Below, in pieces: positions 22,385-32,972 of a DNA stretch of 64,000 nt. The translations under genes were made by a program, and so were the position numbers. The stretch is from Purpureocillium takamizusanense (Eukaryota > Ascomycota > Sordariomycetes > Hypocreales > Ophiocordycipitaceae). Below the pieces are notes generated by a model that saw only the letters and a list, made by a program, of their open reading frames with translations, had not been told where the DNA came from and made no database searches. The DNA is taken from positions 4,588,001-4,652,000 of the forward strand of contig NC_063068.1 in NCBI RefSeq assembly GCF_022605165.1, read 5' to 3'. Numbering within the stretch: position 1 is the stretch's first letter; the number at the start of each line of letters is the position of its first letter.

Positions 22385-22541
22385 CTATCCGTTGTCCATC
22401 CGTTGTCCATCCGTTGTCCATCCGTTGTCCATCCGTTGTCCATCCGTTGTCCATCCGTTGTCCATCCGTTGTCCATCCGTTGTCCATCGGTTATCCATCC
22501 GTTGTCCATCCGTTATCCATCCAATATCCATCCATTATCCA
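22385..22541. repeat. 11-bp tandem minisatellite, about 14 copies
   Basis: The unit CCGTTGTCCAT is repeated head to tail. The first ~9 copies are identical and the last few drift (GTTATCC, AATATCC, ATTATCC). Because 11 is not a multiple of 3, all three plus-strand frames stay open and translate to the same HPLSIRCPSVV-type peptide; this is a by-product, not a gene. The array starts ~360 bp beyond the 5' end of the LINE. Confidence 0.95.
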
Positions 22542-23279
22542 ACGGACCAGTAGGGTATCGTGCATGGGGCTCACGCGGCATGGAATTTCTCATGGAAATA
22601 TCAGAGTGCATCGCGCGGTCATGGCGGCCATGACCGGCCCGCTGCCACGCTAGAGCCAGCCGTCCCAACAAATCTGCACCAAGCAGAGGCGGGAGTGTCG
22701 TGCATGCCACCGGTAATGTATTGTCGAATGATTTCGTCGTATCGCGTCGGCCTGGTGGCGGGAGAAGTAGACGGCAGGCGAGTTCGGCTGAGCTCATGAG
22801 CACGTTGGCTGGTATGCTGTGACTGAATCTTCACGGACATATAGATCATACAGTCAAGGCGAAAGATCTACAAACGCCCTTAATATTGTTCAACCGTAAA
22901 CAATCATGCCTTCTGAGAACAGATGTACTGGTAGAAAACCTGCTGACTCTGTAGGTCGCCTGTAGCTCGGCCGGAGGGAATCCTTCGCGCAGCACGGTCC
23001 ACAGAGTGTGGAATGTCGAGGTTCGACATGGTGACGATAACGTTGAAGTGTCACGCTGGGAGGAGCCCAGCATTTGCAAGACCGGCAGACTGCTACCTGC
23101 GGTAGCCATTACTGTGGCAAGTGGGCATTGCAGCAGCATGTGTCGGCTGCAGATGGTGGAGGTCTGAGTCAGACAAGAACAGGCATTTAGGCATACGGCG
23201 TTGATGTGCGTGCTTGACAGAAAGAAATATACGTTTATTCAAGCTAGTGTACTTGGAAAGCCATTGCCTGGGAACATAC
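22542..23279. other. Intergenic, no gene seen
   Basis: It lies between the minisatellite and the unknown minus-strand gene. Several short frames are open on both strands; none has protein-like composition. Confidence 0.4.
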
Positions 23280-24464
23280 TCAATTCCTGTTCTCCGAACC
23301 CAGATTCTCCCAAGCACCGCTTGAGTGCACACTTTGCGGGTTGTTCACTGGCCGGCTATCGTGACTTTCAACTGACGCAGAAGACCTCGAGTCTGTTGCG
23401 ACAGGCGACACAGCAGGGCAATCACCAGACAACGGCCTTGTTGGTAGGTCCGTGATACCCTGGCTAGGAGACGGAACCGGAGTCCTTGGGCCTGCCTCGC
23501 CCAACAGATCCGTAAGATCGTTGGCGAGGGAAGTGTGAGTTGGCTTTACGCCTATCGTCGAGAGTGTATCCTCTTTGGCACATAGAGCGACTTTGGGGCT
23601 CAAAGGGGTTGGTGAAATGACGTGCGGCTTGCCGAAACCGACATCATTCGGGCCCGTGGGTGCGACCATGGGGCCTTCAGGCAATGGGCGACCTGAGCTT
23701 GTTCGAACTGTTGAAGCTGACCCATTAGACAATGCGGAGCTCGAGCGGCTTGAAGTCGAGAATGGCTCGAGGTGCGGCTGACGTCCTCTAGGGGGTACTG
23801 GGTTGCCAAAACAACCAGGAGTATAGAGTGCGGGCGCAGGCGGCGGAGGTCCGGCCTGGCGTAGGCAACCAACGTTTTGGCCGGGGCCCAGGGACGGGGG
23901 AAACCTTGGTGCCTGCGGCAGATCCTTTCCCCAGAGAGTGTTCACAACGGCCTCAATGACAAAATGCACTGGCACGTAGTGCAGATCCGGAAAGACGTCA
24001 AGATAAGGAAAGCCAAGAGATGAATGCCAGCATATATTCGACACGGTCCATACTCCGACGAGGATCAAATCATTCTTGTGCGACTGTTCATCCGCGTGAG
24101 CGGCCGGTATGTTGATAGTTGCCCTTGAACAGATCTTGAGTTTTCTTAGAGCACTCTCAATGCGCTCTACGTCAAACAACTCCCCGAACAGGTCTTTGTG
24201 GAAGGATGAGCCGTTGCTTTTGACGTCCAACGTCTGCATACTTTCCCGACCAACGTAGTTGTTGAGGTACGCAAGTCGTCTCTTCAAACTCTCCTCTGTG
24301 GGGAGTTCATGGTGGGGCCCCATATGATGGGAACGCTCGACTTGGGAGACAACATTGTCCACCTGCGGTAGGAGGCCAGTGTCCAGGTCCCAGCAAGCGC
24401 CCTGGGGAGCGTAATGAGCCGCATTCGCAACAAGCCGAAGCTCTGCCATGCTTGGAGGTGACAT
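23280..24464 (-). CDS. Hypothetical protein, single exon, Pro/Ser-rich C-terminus
   Basis: From the first ATG (24464) the frame gives 394 aa. I do not recognise a family. The N-terminal ~200 residues look folded (SMAELRLVANAAHYAPQGAC; VGVWTVSNICWHSSLGFPYL; VPVHFVIEAVVNTLWGKDLP). The rest is disordered: Pro-, Ser- and Thr-rich stretches with no charged repeats. There is no signal peptide or clear membrane span. It stands alone, with no close partner on its strand, and may be a lineage-specific accessory gene. Confidence 0.6.
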   Translation of the reverse strand: MSPPSMAELRLVANAAHYAPQGACWDLDTGLLPQVDNVVSQVERSHHMGPHHELPTEESLKRRLAYLNNYVGRESMQTLDVKSNGSSFHKDLFGELFDVERIESALRKLKICSRATINIPAAHADEQSHKNDLILVGVWTVSNICWHSSLGFPYLDVFPDLHYVPVHFVIEAVVNTLWGKDLPQAPRFPPSLGPGQNVGCLRQAGPPPPAPALYTPGCFGNPVPPRGRQPHLEPFSTSSRSSSALSNGSASTVRTSSGRPLPEGPMVAPTGPNDVGFGKPHVISPTPLSPKVALCAKEDTLSTIGVKPTHTSLANDLTDLLGEAGPRTPVPSPSQGITDLPTRPLSGDCPAVSPVATDSRSSASVESHDSRPVNNPQSVHSSGAWENLGSENRN

Positions 24465-26091
24465 CTTGAAGGAAGTAGAGCGTAGTGGAAGCAGAGTAAT
24501 GGATTGCTGGGAGTAGTCTTGGCTGGTCAAAGGTGTCGATTACTATTGTGACATGTTTCGCCGGGCTCAAGACGGCCTTCTTATGTGTCGGGGTCAGTGC
24601 CAGGCAGACATGGCCGGTGTTGCGCGCCTCACCGTTGCGACGGCAAGCGTCTCCAACCCCCTTTACGAGGATGATAGGTCATCTGCGCACCTTGGTTGAG
24701 ATGTGGGTGTGGCTGCAATGACATCCACCGTTCGAGACAAACCCCCTGACCTAGGAGCCGGGATCTCTTTCCGCATCTGACCAACAATGGCCCTCGCCTT
24801 GCCGGCCGCCAGCCAACGCATGCCGTCTTCGTCGACGCACGGAACGCTGCTGAGCCGACTCATGCAGAACCTGTTTCCACGGCTCGACCACGCTGCTCTC
24901 GCAGCCACCTGAAGCTGATGGATCCGCGAGGTGGCGACCCTACTGCATGTTGTATCACACCGATAGTGCATGCTGCGGTTTGGACGGACTTGTCCCGCTC
25001 TGTCGACGCCTGCTGGGAGACACTATGGGTTGGAAAGCACGGTCGAAGGGTCCCCAGAAGTTGGGCAGTTGAGGTTCACCCGAAAGCGCTTATATGATTG
25101 CAATGCTCAAGACTTCTTCTATTATGGCATTCGTGATCTGCCTTTGAAACGAAAAACACACCTTGCAGACGGCAGCATGGCAACATTGATCGATATCGGA
25201 CACAGCTACCACCCCTTGTTCCAAGCTCAGAACTGGAAAGATGGCTTGTTTCAAAAGTTTGGTCAGGGGCTCGACATATTGGTCCACCAAGTTCCCCCAA
25301 TTCTGCACATTTCGAAAGCAGCAATCATGGTGTACACGTTCGTCTTGCTTCTGCATGGCCTCTTCCTCAGCTGTCGTCGGGATCCCGGTGGCCTGCCACA
25401 GTCTGCTGTCGATGGAAAGAAGAAGAAGAACGTCAGACGTGTCAAGCTGGCCCTGCCTCTGGGACCGTTCGCTGCGTGGCATCTGACCCTAAAGACCAAC
25501 AAAGGGGATAGGGTGATCAAGACTGGAGTCTCGCTGGGCCCCATCAAGATTATGATAGTCATGGCGCTTGAGAATGACTGGGAGTCTATTTGGGACTCTA
25601 TCCGACCGCAAGCCAAGGTGTATGGCTCGGTGTTGTGCATCAAAGGATCAACAACTGTCCGTTGAGCGGAGTGCCGACAGGCTGGAATGAGGTAGATCAA
25701 CGGTTCTGCGGACGATCACGGCTCTCTTGACAGCGGCGATAGCTCAGGTTCTTGGACTCGACATGGGCGATGACAATGGCACTGTTCCGATCTGAGAACC
25801 GAAATTTGGAACAACGTGATTCAAATTGAAACATAACGGAAAGTCTGCTAAGGCTACGTAGGAAGACAGCAATACATCTTGAAGGGCCACAAGACGCCGC
25901 TGATAGAGCTCTTTTTCGTGAGTCATGAACATGCCTCGGTGGAATATCACTGGTGGAGAAGAGTGCACCAACACCGACGAGTGCATATTGCCCCCTTCCG
26001 CACCACCTCATCAGACCCTGGTCCCAGATATTGCTTTTATTGCTGCATCAGCCAGAATGGCCAGGGCAGGAGCATCAGCCACGGCATCAGC
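24465..26091. other. Ambiguous coding region; overlapping frames on both strands
   Basis: A 231-codon plus-strand ORF (24970-25665) has no recognised motif. On the minus strand, protein-like frames overlap it: DVLLLLSIDSRLWQATGIPT and NLVDQYVEPLTKLLKQAIFP at ~25200-25450, and EKELYQRRLVALQDVLLSSY at ~25850-25930. The minus-strand pieces lie downstream of the broken zinc-cluster gene at 26092 and could be its continuation: the 25744-25986 frame is in the same phase as that gene but separated from it by in-frame stops (TAG at 26092-26094, and TGA TGA near 26012). I cannot decide which strand is coding. Confidence 0.3.
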
Positions 26092-26690
26092 CTAGCTTTC
26101 CTTCTCAGCATCATCCAGCTCTTGTGCAGCTGCTCTGACTGGGTCGAATGCGAAAGCCCTCTCGGTGAATGGCTGCATGGTCGACCGAGATGCCTTGTGA
26201 ACGAATGAGCGATGAACTTCCGTTGCACATTGGCACGGTGCCTGATGCGATGGATGAGGTATGGAGCGGTTGCAAGCGGCACTGGCTGTTGATTCTTCTG
26301 GCAGATAGGTCGCTCGTGCCAGAGCCAACGCCCTGACCTCGCTGGCGGCCGCATCGACTTGAGGACATGCCGATGATGCCTCCATTCTCAACCCCTGATG
26401 GACCCCCGAGTTGTGGAGATGCGAGGCGCGAGGGAGCCAGTTTTGGCGGCTGTCGTTTGCATAGCTGAGGGTGGGCGGCAAGTGTCTTTCCAGAACGAGT
26501 CGAAATGTGCAGTCTTGAGATCCCATGAAGCAATTGGTGCATCTGCCGTTCACCGTTCTCCGGAGGCCGCTGCATTGAATCTAGACAAGTATCAGCCCAG
26601 TTTGTGTATTGAGCCATCGTGGGTCTCATATCACCTTTCGCCCCCTGCAGAAAGTGCATGCCACCTTGGCTCGAGTTGTGCATACTGCGA
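26092..26690 (-). pseudogene. Zn2Cys6 zinc-cluster regulator, broken or incomplete
   Basis: A 54-nt intron (26581-26634, GTGATA..TCTAG) joins RAKVACTFCRGRK to IQCSGLRRTVNGRCTNCFMG, followed by SQDC. Spliced, this is a full zinc cluster: C-X2-C-X6-C, then C-X2-C-X6-C after a 10-residue loop. Without splicing the motif is invisible. The cluster exon has no in-frame ATG: a TGA lies ~30 codons upstream, so either a short first exon was missed or the 5' end is lost. The frame ends at a TAG at 26092-26094, but protein-like sequence (ADAVADAPALAILADAAIKA) continues in the same phase after it. No fungal_trans domain is visible. Most likely a decaying regulator. The right-hand coordinate is approximate. 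Confidence 0.6.
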
Positions 26691-28857
26691 TCCTACATGC
26701 CTCAAAGCCGCCGGCTCACAGTAGGACGACCCCGGACCGGTACTTGTAAGGTTGAAGGCCGTGATAGAGCGCTTCACACTCGTGTCGTGATGCCCTGGCG
26801 CTGTGGTATCCATGAAGGGACCAGAATGGGCACTGGCGAGCCCGTAGAGTCCAAGGGCCCGGCGATGGAGGACCTTGCCGCGGAGAGAGAAAGCACTCAC
26901 AGATGGCCTTTTTTCTTGGCTTCAGATGAACGAAGTGATGGTCTATCGAGCACGTTTGTGTCGTAAGGTGAGTGAGCTCATCGGGGGTGATTATGCTGCT
27001 GGCTAGAGGAGCGTGAGGGAAGCGTCGTTCGCGAGAGCAACGGTTGTTGAAGCAAGGGAGGGACCGTAGTAGGAAGACCCATTCACATCCAGTTGCCCGG
27101 GCGGCTCTGACGGTTCGAATTGTCTCGTTGGTCTGGGCAAACAGCCGAGGTTGCCTCGCTATTGCGTCTCTGCCTGCCACGCATACGATGAAACTCTAGC
27201 CATGTCGTTTAGTACGAATCAGTGGGCCGCGTGCTCCGGTGATGGGATGCAGCTAGTGCCCGCGGACCCTTGCCCGGACGAGTCGGGGCCTCCACACGGC
27301 AACAAAAGCTGGCTATCTTCGTGATGATAGAGCCTCATATGACTTGTTGTCGTTACCGAGTGTCTCACCCGCATTAGCTGCTCAATTTTGCCTCCGGCCG
27401 TTAGGGGTAGGGATGATGGGGGCAGCAATATCAGGCCCCCTTGCCGTCAAGCCTCACCGTCTTGATCCAACACCCCCTCCATCAGGGAAACTCTACCTGC
27501 ATGTACACCTTCCCCCCCTGCGGGTGACCAGTTTCCTCGCTTGTGAGCCGCTGGGACCAAAATGCTTGGCCACGGGCCGCCCGACTCGGAACAGGGCTGG
27601 AAGAGCACGTCGGCAACCCCTGAACCGCGCACACTGATGCGTGTCTTGCCGTCCTTACCATCTCATGTGTCCGGATCTGATCATAGCCATCCGGCGAGCT
27701 GTTTTCCGCGGTGGCTGGTAACGTGTACCTCGGGGTCACCTCATTTGCCCCTGCACACCATCAACCGTCGCATGGAGGTTGGATTGTTGGCTGGATGCGT
27801 CGTGTGAGTTGCTACTCGCACTTATGAACTGTGATCAAGACGGCCCTCGTCATCGTGCCGCCCTTTGACCCGTGAGTACTCCGCTTGAGCTCTGTCGCTC
27901 GTTCTTCCGCGTTCAGTCCACGCCAAGGAGGTACGTCCTTGTTGTCCCGATGTTCTCGTCTAGGTCCGACACACGTTAGAGTTCTGCCTTCAGAGCCAGG
28001 CGAATGGTAGATGGGGACCTCGGCCGTACGACCTTGCATCTGTGGCCTCTTATTTGAGTACAGGCAACGCAGCCTCCACACTGCTCTCGACGAATTTCAC
28101 TCTCGCAAGACCCGGCCGGGCAGAATAGAGGCCAACTTTGCTTCTCAGTCCAACAAGTACTGCCTCAGGCCCACCCAGCACGTCATTAGTCATGCCAATT
28201 CGATTCCTGTCTACCTTCACCGATGTCATAGCTACCGTGCTGGCGTGGGTGTTATGGGGTCTCTTTGCAGCTAGATTCCGTAGGGTCTGGCACTTTCAAA
28301 TACCGACTTCAAATTTGAACACTGACTTAGAAGACCCCGTAGAGTCGGTCGCGCAGGTAAAGTCAGAGTGCCAGGTGGCTCACGTATCATGACGGTGACT
28401 GCATGTTGTTGGTCGGATGTGCCATGCTCCCATACCCGCAGTATATCCTCACATAATCTACGGATCCGTCTTTGACTCTTCCGAAGTCAAACGATACATG
28501 TTCAATGGTCTTGCTGTCAAAGTGCAATGCAACTGAACTCATGTATTCCTTGCCGTTGGGGCCACCTCGCCTGCTGCTCCTCGGTGGCAGACTGAAGGAT
28601 GACGCCCTCCGACGTTACGTTTAAGACTTATGAGGACCATGCAAGGCAACTGGTTCGCCAGCCGCGTCCCGGCTGCCTTGCTGCCCGTAGCTCAGGGTGC
28701 CTCCGTGCTGTCCGCTAGTACTACCAACTCTCTCCTATATATGCCGCGCTTATCGTCCCCCACGACCGCCAGTCGCAGAACCGGGAAGCTCAGTCTCCTT
28801 CTCGTATCTTTCTACACTAAAGCACAAGTCTAAGGAATCTCACAGCACAGGCCCCCC
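26691..28857. other. Gene-poor stretch
   Basis: The interval lies between the broken regulator and the Est1-like gene. Many short overlapping frames occur but no motif or convincing spliced model. A TATATAT box near 28736-28742 lies ~120 bp before the Est1-like start and could serve that gene. Confidence 0.4.
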
Positions 28858-31282
28858 ATGGAGCAACTGACCAAGGGCTGGATTCACCACTTACGCAAGA
28901 CGGCCCGGCAGGAGAACGCGGTGCGGAGCAGCTGCCCCCTTTGCAAGGCCGAGATCCAGCCGGATCTCGATTCTTTCAAAGCCCACGTCCGCGCAGACGC
29001 TTCTGGCCATCCCACGCTTGCTGATGACGCCGACATCGAAGAAGCCTTTCAAAACATTAACATCAACGATACCCAGTAAGCACTCCCGCTGTCCCGTCGT
29101 GCCATGTCATGGCAATTTTATGATGCTCCTGTGTTGTTGACTGCGCATGTGCAGATCACACCCTGCAGCCCGGTCCCCCGAGGATACTGGCCACGGCAGA
29201 CGAGCCAGAAAGCGACCTGTCCCCGGCACTCCGGCTGTCGCGGACCGTGCCGACGGGCTGGATAGGTATGAGCGCCCCGGGGACCAACCCGAGGGCTTCC
29301 ATCGTCGCAAGAAGGTCTGCTCGCCGCCAGTCTCAGTGGCCCAACTGCGTGGCTCCTCCCCACCCATGACGGACCGGAGCCACGCGAGGTCGAATGAGCC
29401 GAGTGACTTCACCCGCAGCCTCGCATCCAAGCATCTCCGTCCAACCACTCGTCACCTCTACAACCCTGACGATGACGCACGGCCTAAGACGCCACAGCCA
29501 AGGCCATCTCAGCTCGCGTCCACCAACTCACGGCGCTCCCCCCCGAACAGGGCCCAGCGAGGCCCCCAGCGGGACCTCGGCTCGCCCGTGGAGCCCCCTT
29601 CGGTGACGGAGATAAGGCAACGAGAGACAAGGCCCATCTCCCCCGAGCAACTAGTCGCCGAGGTCAAGGGCATCTACGCAGGCCTGGTCATGATCGAGTC
29701 TAAGTGCATCGAGTATGATAGCACGCAAGAGACAAAGCATCTCAGCCAAGAACAATATCAAGCTCTCATCGCCTTACATAGATCGGTACTCCACGAGCAT
29801 CACGATTTCTTTCTGGCCAGCCAGCATCCGTCTGCTAGCGAAGCCTTACGGCGGCTCGGCTCGAAATACGCCATGCCGGCGAGGATGTGGCGCCATGGCA
29901 TCCATACCTTCTTGGAACTTCTTCGCCAAAAGCTACCCGACGCCCTGGAGCACATGCTGACCTTTATTTACATCGCGTATAGCATGATGACATTGTTATA
30001 CGAAACAGTGCCGGCCTTTGAAGATACATGGATAGAATGCCTCGGCGACCTCGGTAGGTATCGAATGGCCATCGAAGATGATGATATTCGGGACAGAGAG
30101 ACGTGGACAGGCGTTTCGAGGTATTGGTACAGCAAGGCTTCAGACAAGTCACCCACAACTGGCCGCCTCTACCATCACCTTGCAATTTTGGCGCGGCCAA
30201 ATGCGCTGCAGCAGTTATACTTCTATACCAAGTCGCTTTGCGCCCCCATCCCGTTCCCTAGCGCGCGCGAAAGCGTTATGACGCTCTTTGATCCTCTTTT
30301 AAACGGTTCCCCCCAACGGCTTGACGCCGTAGACGCCGCGTATGTTCGCGTGCACGGCATCTTCTTCTCTGGAAAGTCAAAGGAACAACTAGAAAGCTCG
30401 ATGGATGAGTTCTTGAGTCTTCTCGACGATAGTATTCACTCTAATTGGCTCGAAGCGGGGTGAGATGAGTAGCATTGGTACGTTGCGCGCTAGTTCTTAT
30501 ACTAATAATTGACGGTCAGGTACTACGTGGGCATCTCTCTTTGCTGCTTGCTATTGGGTTTTGGCGCGGATTCGAACGTCTTGATGCAAGCACTAATAAG
30601 GCAGCAAGAAGACGACGAGGCTGATGACGGGTCGGTAACGGAGCCCGACTCGGATCCCGATGAGATCTTTGAGCAGGCCCTACAGTTCGCGGCGCATATT
30701 TACGAGATTGTGTTCCGGAGGTGGGGAGATAAGAATACGCTAAGCTTCATACATACGACACTAGTCTTCATGCTTCGGATGTCCCAACTTCCAGCAGCCA
30801 TATCGCATCTCGAGGACCGATACCCCTGGAAGCTTGCTTCCATGATGCTCAACTACCTGCTCAAGACAATAAAGAAAGAGCCAAGGATCGACACGGAGGA
30901 TTTTCCCGGCCAGGAAAAGAAGAGCCAAGAACCAGTTCCCTTGCCGGAGGACTACGCGCTGCGCGGGCTGCTCTTCGCCGATGATTTCTTCCCGAAGGGC
31001 TGGTTCGATAACGAGAGGCTAGACGAAACGGACCGCTATTTGGAGGCGACTTCTAAAACTTTGGATCGACAGGAACGCATTCTTTGGATCGGGCGCAGGA
31101 TCGCCGACTCAGGCAAGTGGTTGACATGGGATGACAAGGCACGCCGGTTCGGCGTGGATTCGAAGTATGATTTTGAGCTAGAGGGGTTGCCTAGCGACAA
31201 TCAAAGCGCGGGCAACGTCACGACCGTCGACCCCGGACCCGCGCCAGTAGAGATAGACATAGACGACGAAAGGGCCAGCTAA
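28858..31282 (+). CDS. Est1/SMG7-like protein with N-terminal zinc-finger motif, three exons
   Basis: Exons are 28858-29075, 29155-30459 and 30520-31282, with introns of 79 and 60 nt (GTAAGC..GTGCAG; GTGAGA..GGTCAG with CTAAT-like branch). The product is 761 aa. Residues ~25-52 hold a CPLC...H...H zinc-finger-like motif. A disordered Pro/Arg/Ser-rich region follows (~73-225). The folded part contains the signature of the Est1 DNA/RNA-binding helical repeats: FLELLRQKLPDALEHMLTFI, GRLYHHLAILARPNALQQLY and LCAPIPFPSARESVMTLFD. Yeast Est1 and metazoan SMG5-7 use this fold in telomere maintenance or nonsense-mediated decay. Filamentous fungi have many extra Est1-like paralogues of unknown role and this looks like one of them. 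Exon 3 ends in an Asp/Glu-rich tail. Confidence 0.85.
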
Positions 31283-31321
31283 CAACTGCGAAGTCGTAGT
31301 GATGCCGCGCCGGCCGCCTGC

Positions 31322-32013
31322 CTACTCCCGTGTCGTATCGCGAAGTCTGGAAGCCATCGCGACGGTGGGGGCGAGAGAGGGAGGGAGGGAGGCAGGCCGG
31401 GGAAGAGAGACTGTATGCGTTACTTCCGAGGTACAACGAATTGGGGGCTGGTCCTCGCAGGGCTCTTGCAGCAGGACGACATCGTACCGTTCTGCGTCGG
31501 CGAGCGCCAGCGCGCAGTCGTGTGAGGGGCCATTCTTGCCAACATTGGCTTGGAAGACCCGGAATTGTCGCTTGCCGCGGTGCTGTCGTCTAGGTCGTCT
31601 ATTCATAGAGACAGGTCTGGGGAGTTACGGCGGCGCTTCTTAGGTGAAGCGATTGGCTGCGGGCTGGACGGGCGCGGGTCTGGGTCTGGAGTTCCGAGGA
31701 GGCATGTAGAGGAGAGCGACGGAGTGGGTGTGGACACCGAGGGAGCTGGGCTCAGGGAGGATCTCGCTGATGGCGAGGGATTCGCAGGGGGTGCTGGATC
31801 ATTTTCGACATTGTCGGTCGGATCCCCGGCTGTTTCGACACTCTGCCTCACGGCCTGGAGAATGCTTGTATCGCTTGGCGTCGGTGTGGCTCGACTGGGT
31901 ACGGCGTTCCTTGGGCTCGCATGGGCAGCGGGAGCGGACTCGTTGGGGCTTGCAGATATTTCGGTGCTTTGCCTCGCAGTTCCCTTTTGGTTATGCGATG
32001 GTCGAGCCTTCAC
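31322..32013 (-). mobile_element. Relic of a second LINE family spanning the ORF1/ORF2 junction
   Basis: On the minus strand the frame 32013-31603 is a Pro/Ser-rich ORF1 tail ending SPKKRRRNSPDLSL. It overlaps, by ATGA, a second frame starting at 31606 that opens an APE endonuclease: FRVFQANVGKNGPSHDCALA then YDVVLLQEP. Similarity ends near 31440, well before the endonuclease catalytic centre, so both ends of the element are missing. It is a different family from the intact LINE, whose endonuclease begins ILQYNVRKS. It lies tail-to-tail against the Est1-like gene. Outer limits are approximate. Confidence 0.75.
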
Positions 32014-32474
32014 TTACCCGGGACACCGCGCTATTCCCGACCGTGGGGCGTTATTGCCGCCAATGATATCGCTTCAAGTGGTGCCAGTCGGACGCTCGTA
32101 CGAGTATATGATTGGCTTCTGCTGAACTCTGGAGGGCGCGACCCGGTGGCATGCGCGCAAGAAGCGTGGAGGAAGGAATGTTGGCTGGCGTGGGAAACAA
32201 AGATAGGTGTGCAAACACGCTATTTGCATTGTGGTACAGTACACCCGGGCGGTGTCTTCGTTACTAGTGGCTTGAATAGGCGGTACTGTACCTGATGCTG
32301 GGATGTTCATTCGCGATCGTGGGCCATTACCCGCAACGTCAGAACGAACGACGATGGATCAGAGCAAACAACCGCTGCCAGGAAGGCCACAAGCGGCAAC
32401 AATGATGGGAAGGTGACCTACACACTATGGGGACGGAGTGCAATGCGTCAGTAGCTCCGGCCGGCCGGCCGATG
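32014..32474. other. Intergenic, no gene seen
   Basis: The short region between the LINE relic and the family X fragment shows no coding signal. Confidence 0.4.
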
Positions 32475-32695
32475 GACGCCCCGCTGTGCGGCAGTGGCAC
32501 CGCGTCCAGCGGTACGGGCCGCCTTGCCACTCTCCACGAAATCGAACGAGGCGCCAACCTTTAGCTTCTTCCTGATGCGGAGAAGATGGCTCCATGCTTG
32601 TAGCTGCTGTTCCACAGCGGACCAATCAATCTCAAGCTCCGCAAAGCTCTTTGTATGGCGGGCTCGGATTTCTCGCTCACGGATACGACGATAAG
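32475..32695 (-). pseudogene. Fragment of unknown family X, inverted partial copy of 38120-38330
   Basis: Reverse-complemented, this ~220-bp stretch matches the plus-strand gene at 37750-38942 nearly base for base (for example CTCCGCAAAGCTCTTTGTAT here, GAGCTTTGCGGAGCTTGAGA there). It covers the segment encoding the FAELEIDWSSVERQLQAW region. No ORF is kept. It lies ~280 bp beyond the 3' end of the NLR, while the longer copy lies beyond its 5' end, so the NLR is bracketed by inverted copies of X. Confidence 0.85.
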
Positions 32696-32972
32696 CAAAG
32701 TGGACTCAACGTGGAAAAGAAAAAGTTTGGGGCTGTCGAAGCACGCCAGTATTCAGTGGCGATCAGGGATCAGCAATCAGGTTCTGCCCCACTTGCAACA
32801 GTCTTCGTTTCACCAATAATGGTAACGAGATCTTTCTGTAGGCCCTGCAGCACGACGGGGCCGATAAAGTATTCTATGCTTCGAGAACATTCCGCAGCAA
32901 CTATTGAAGGTATATATTGGAGACATCCCCCTCTACCTTCACAAAGGTGTCAAAATTAATATACTTGGCGTT
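32696..32972. other. Short spacer next to the NLR 3' end
   Basis: No gene seen. It probably contains the NLR 3' UTR. Confidence 0.4.

Noticed and set aside
22306..22653. ORFs in three plus frames over the minisatellite
   Set aside because: An 11-bp repeat keeps all frames open and yields the same peptide; not a gene.
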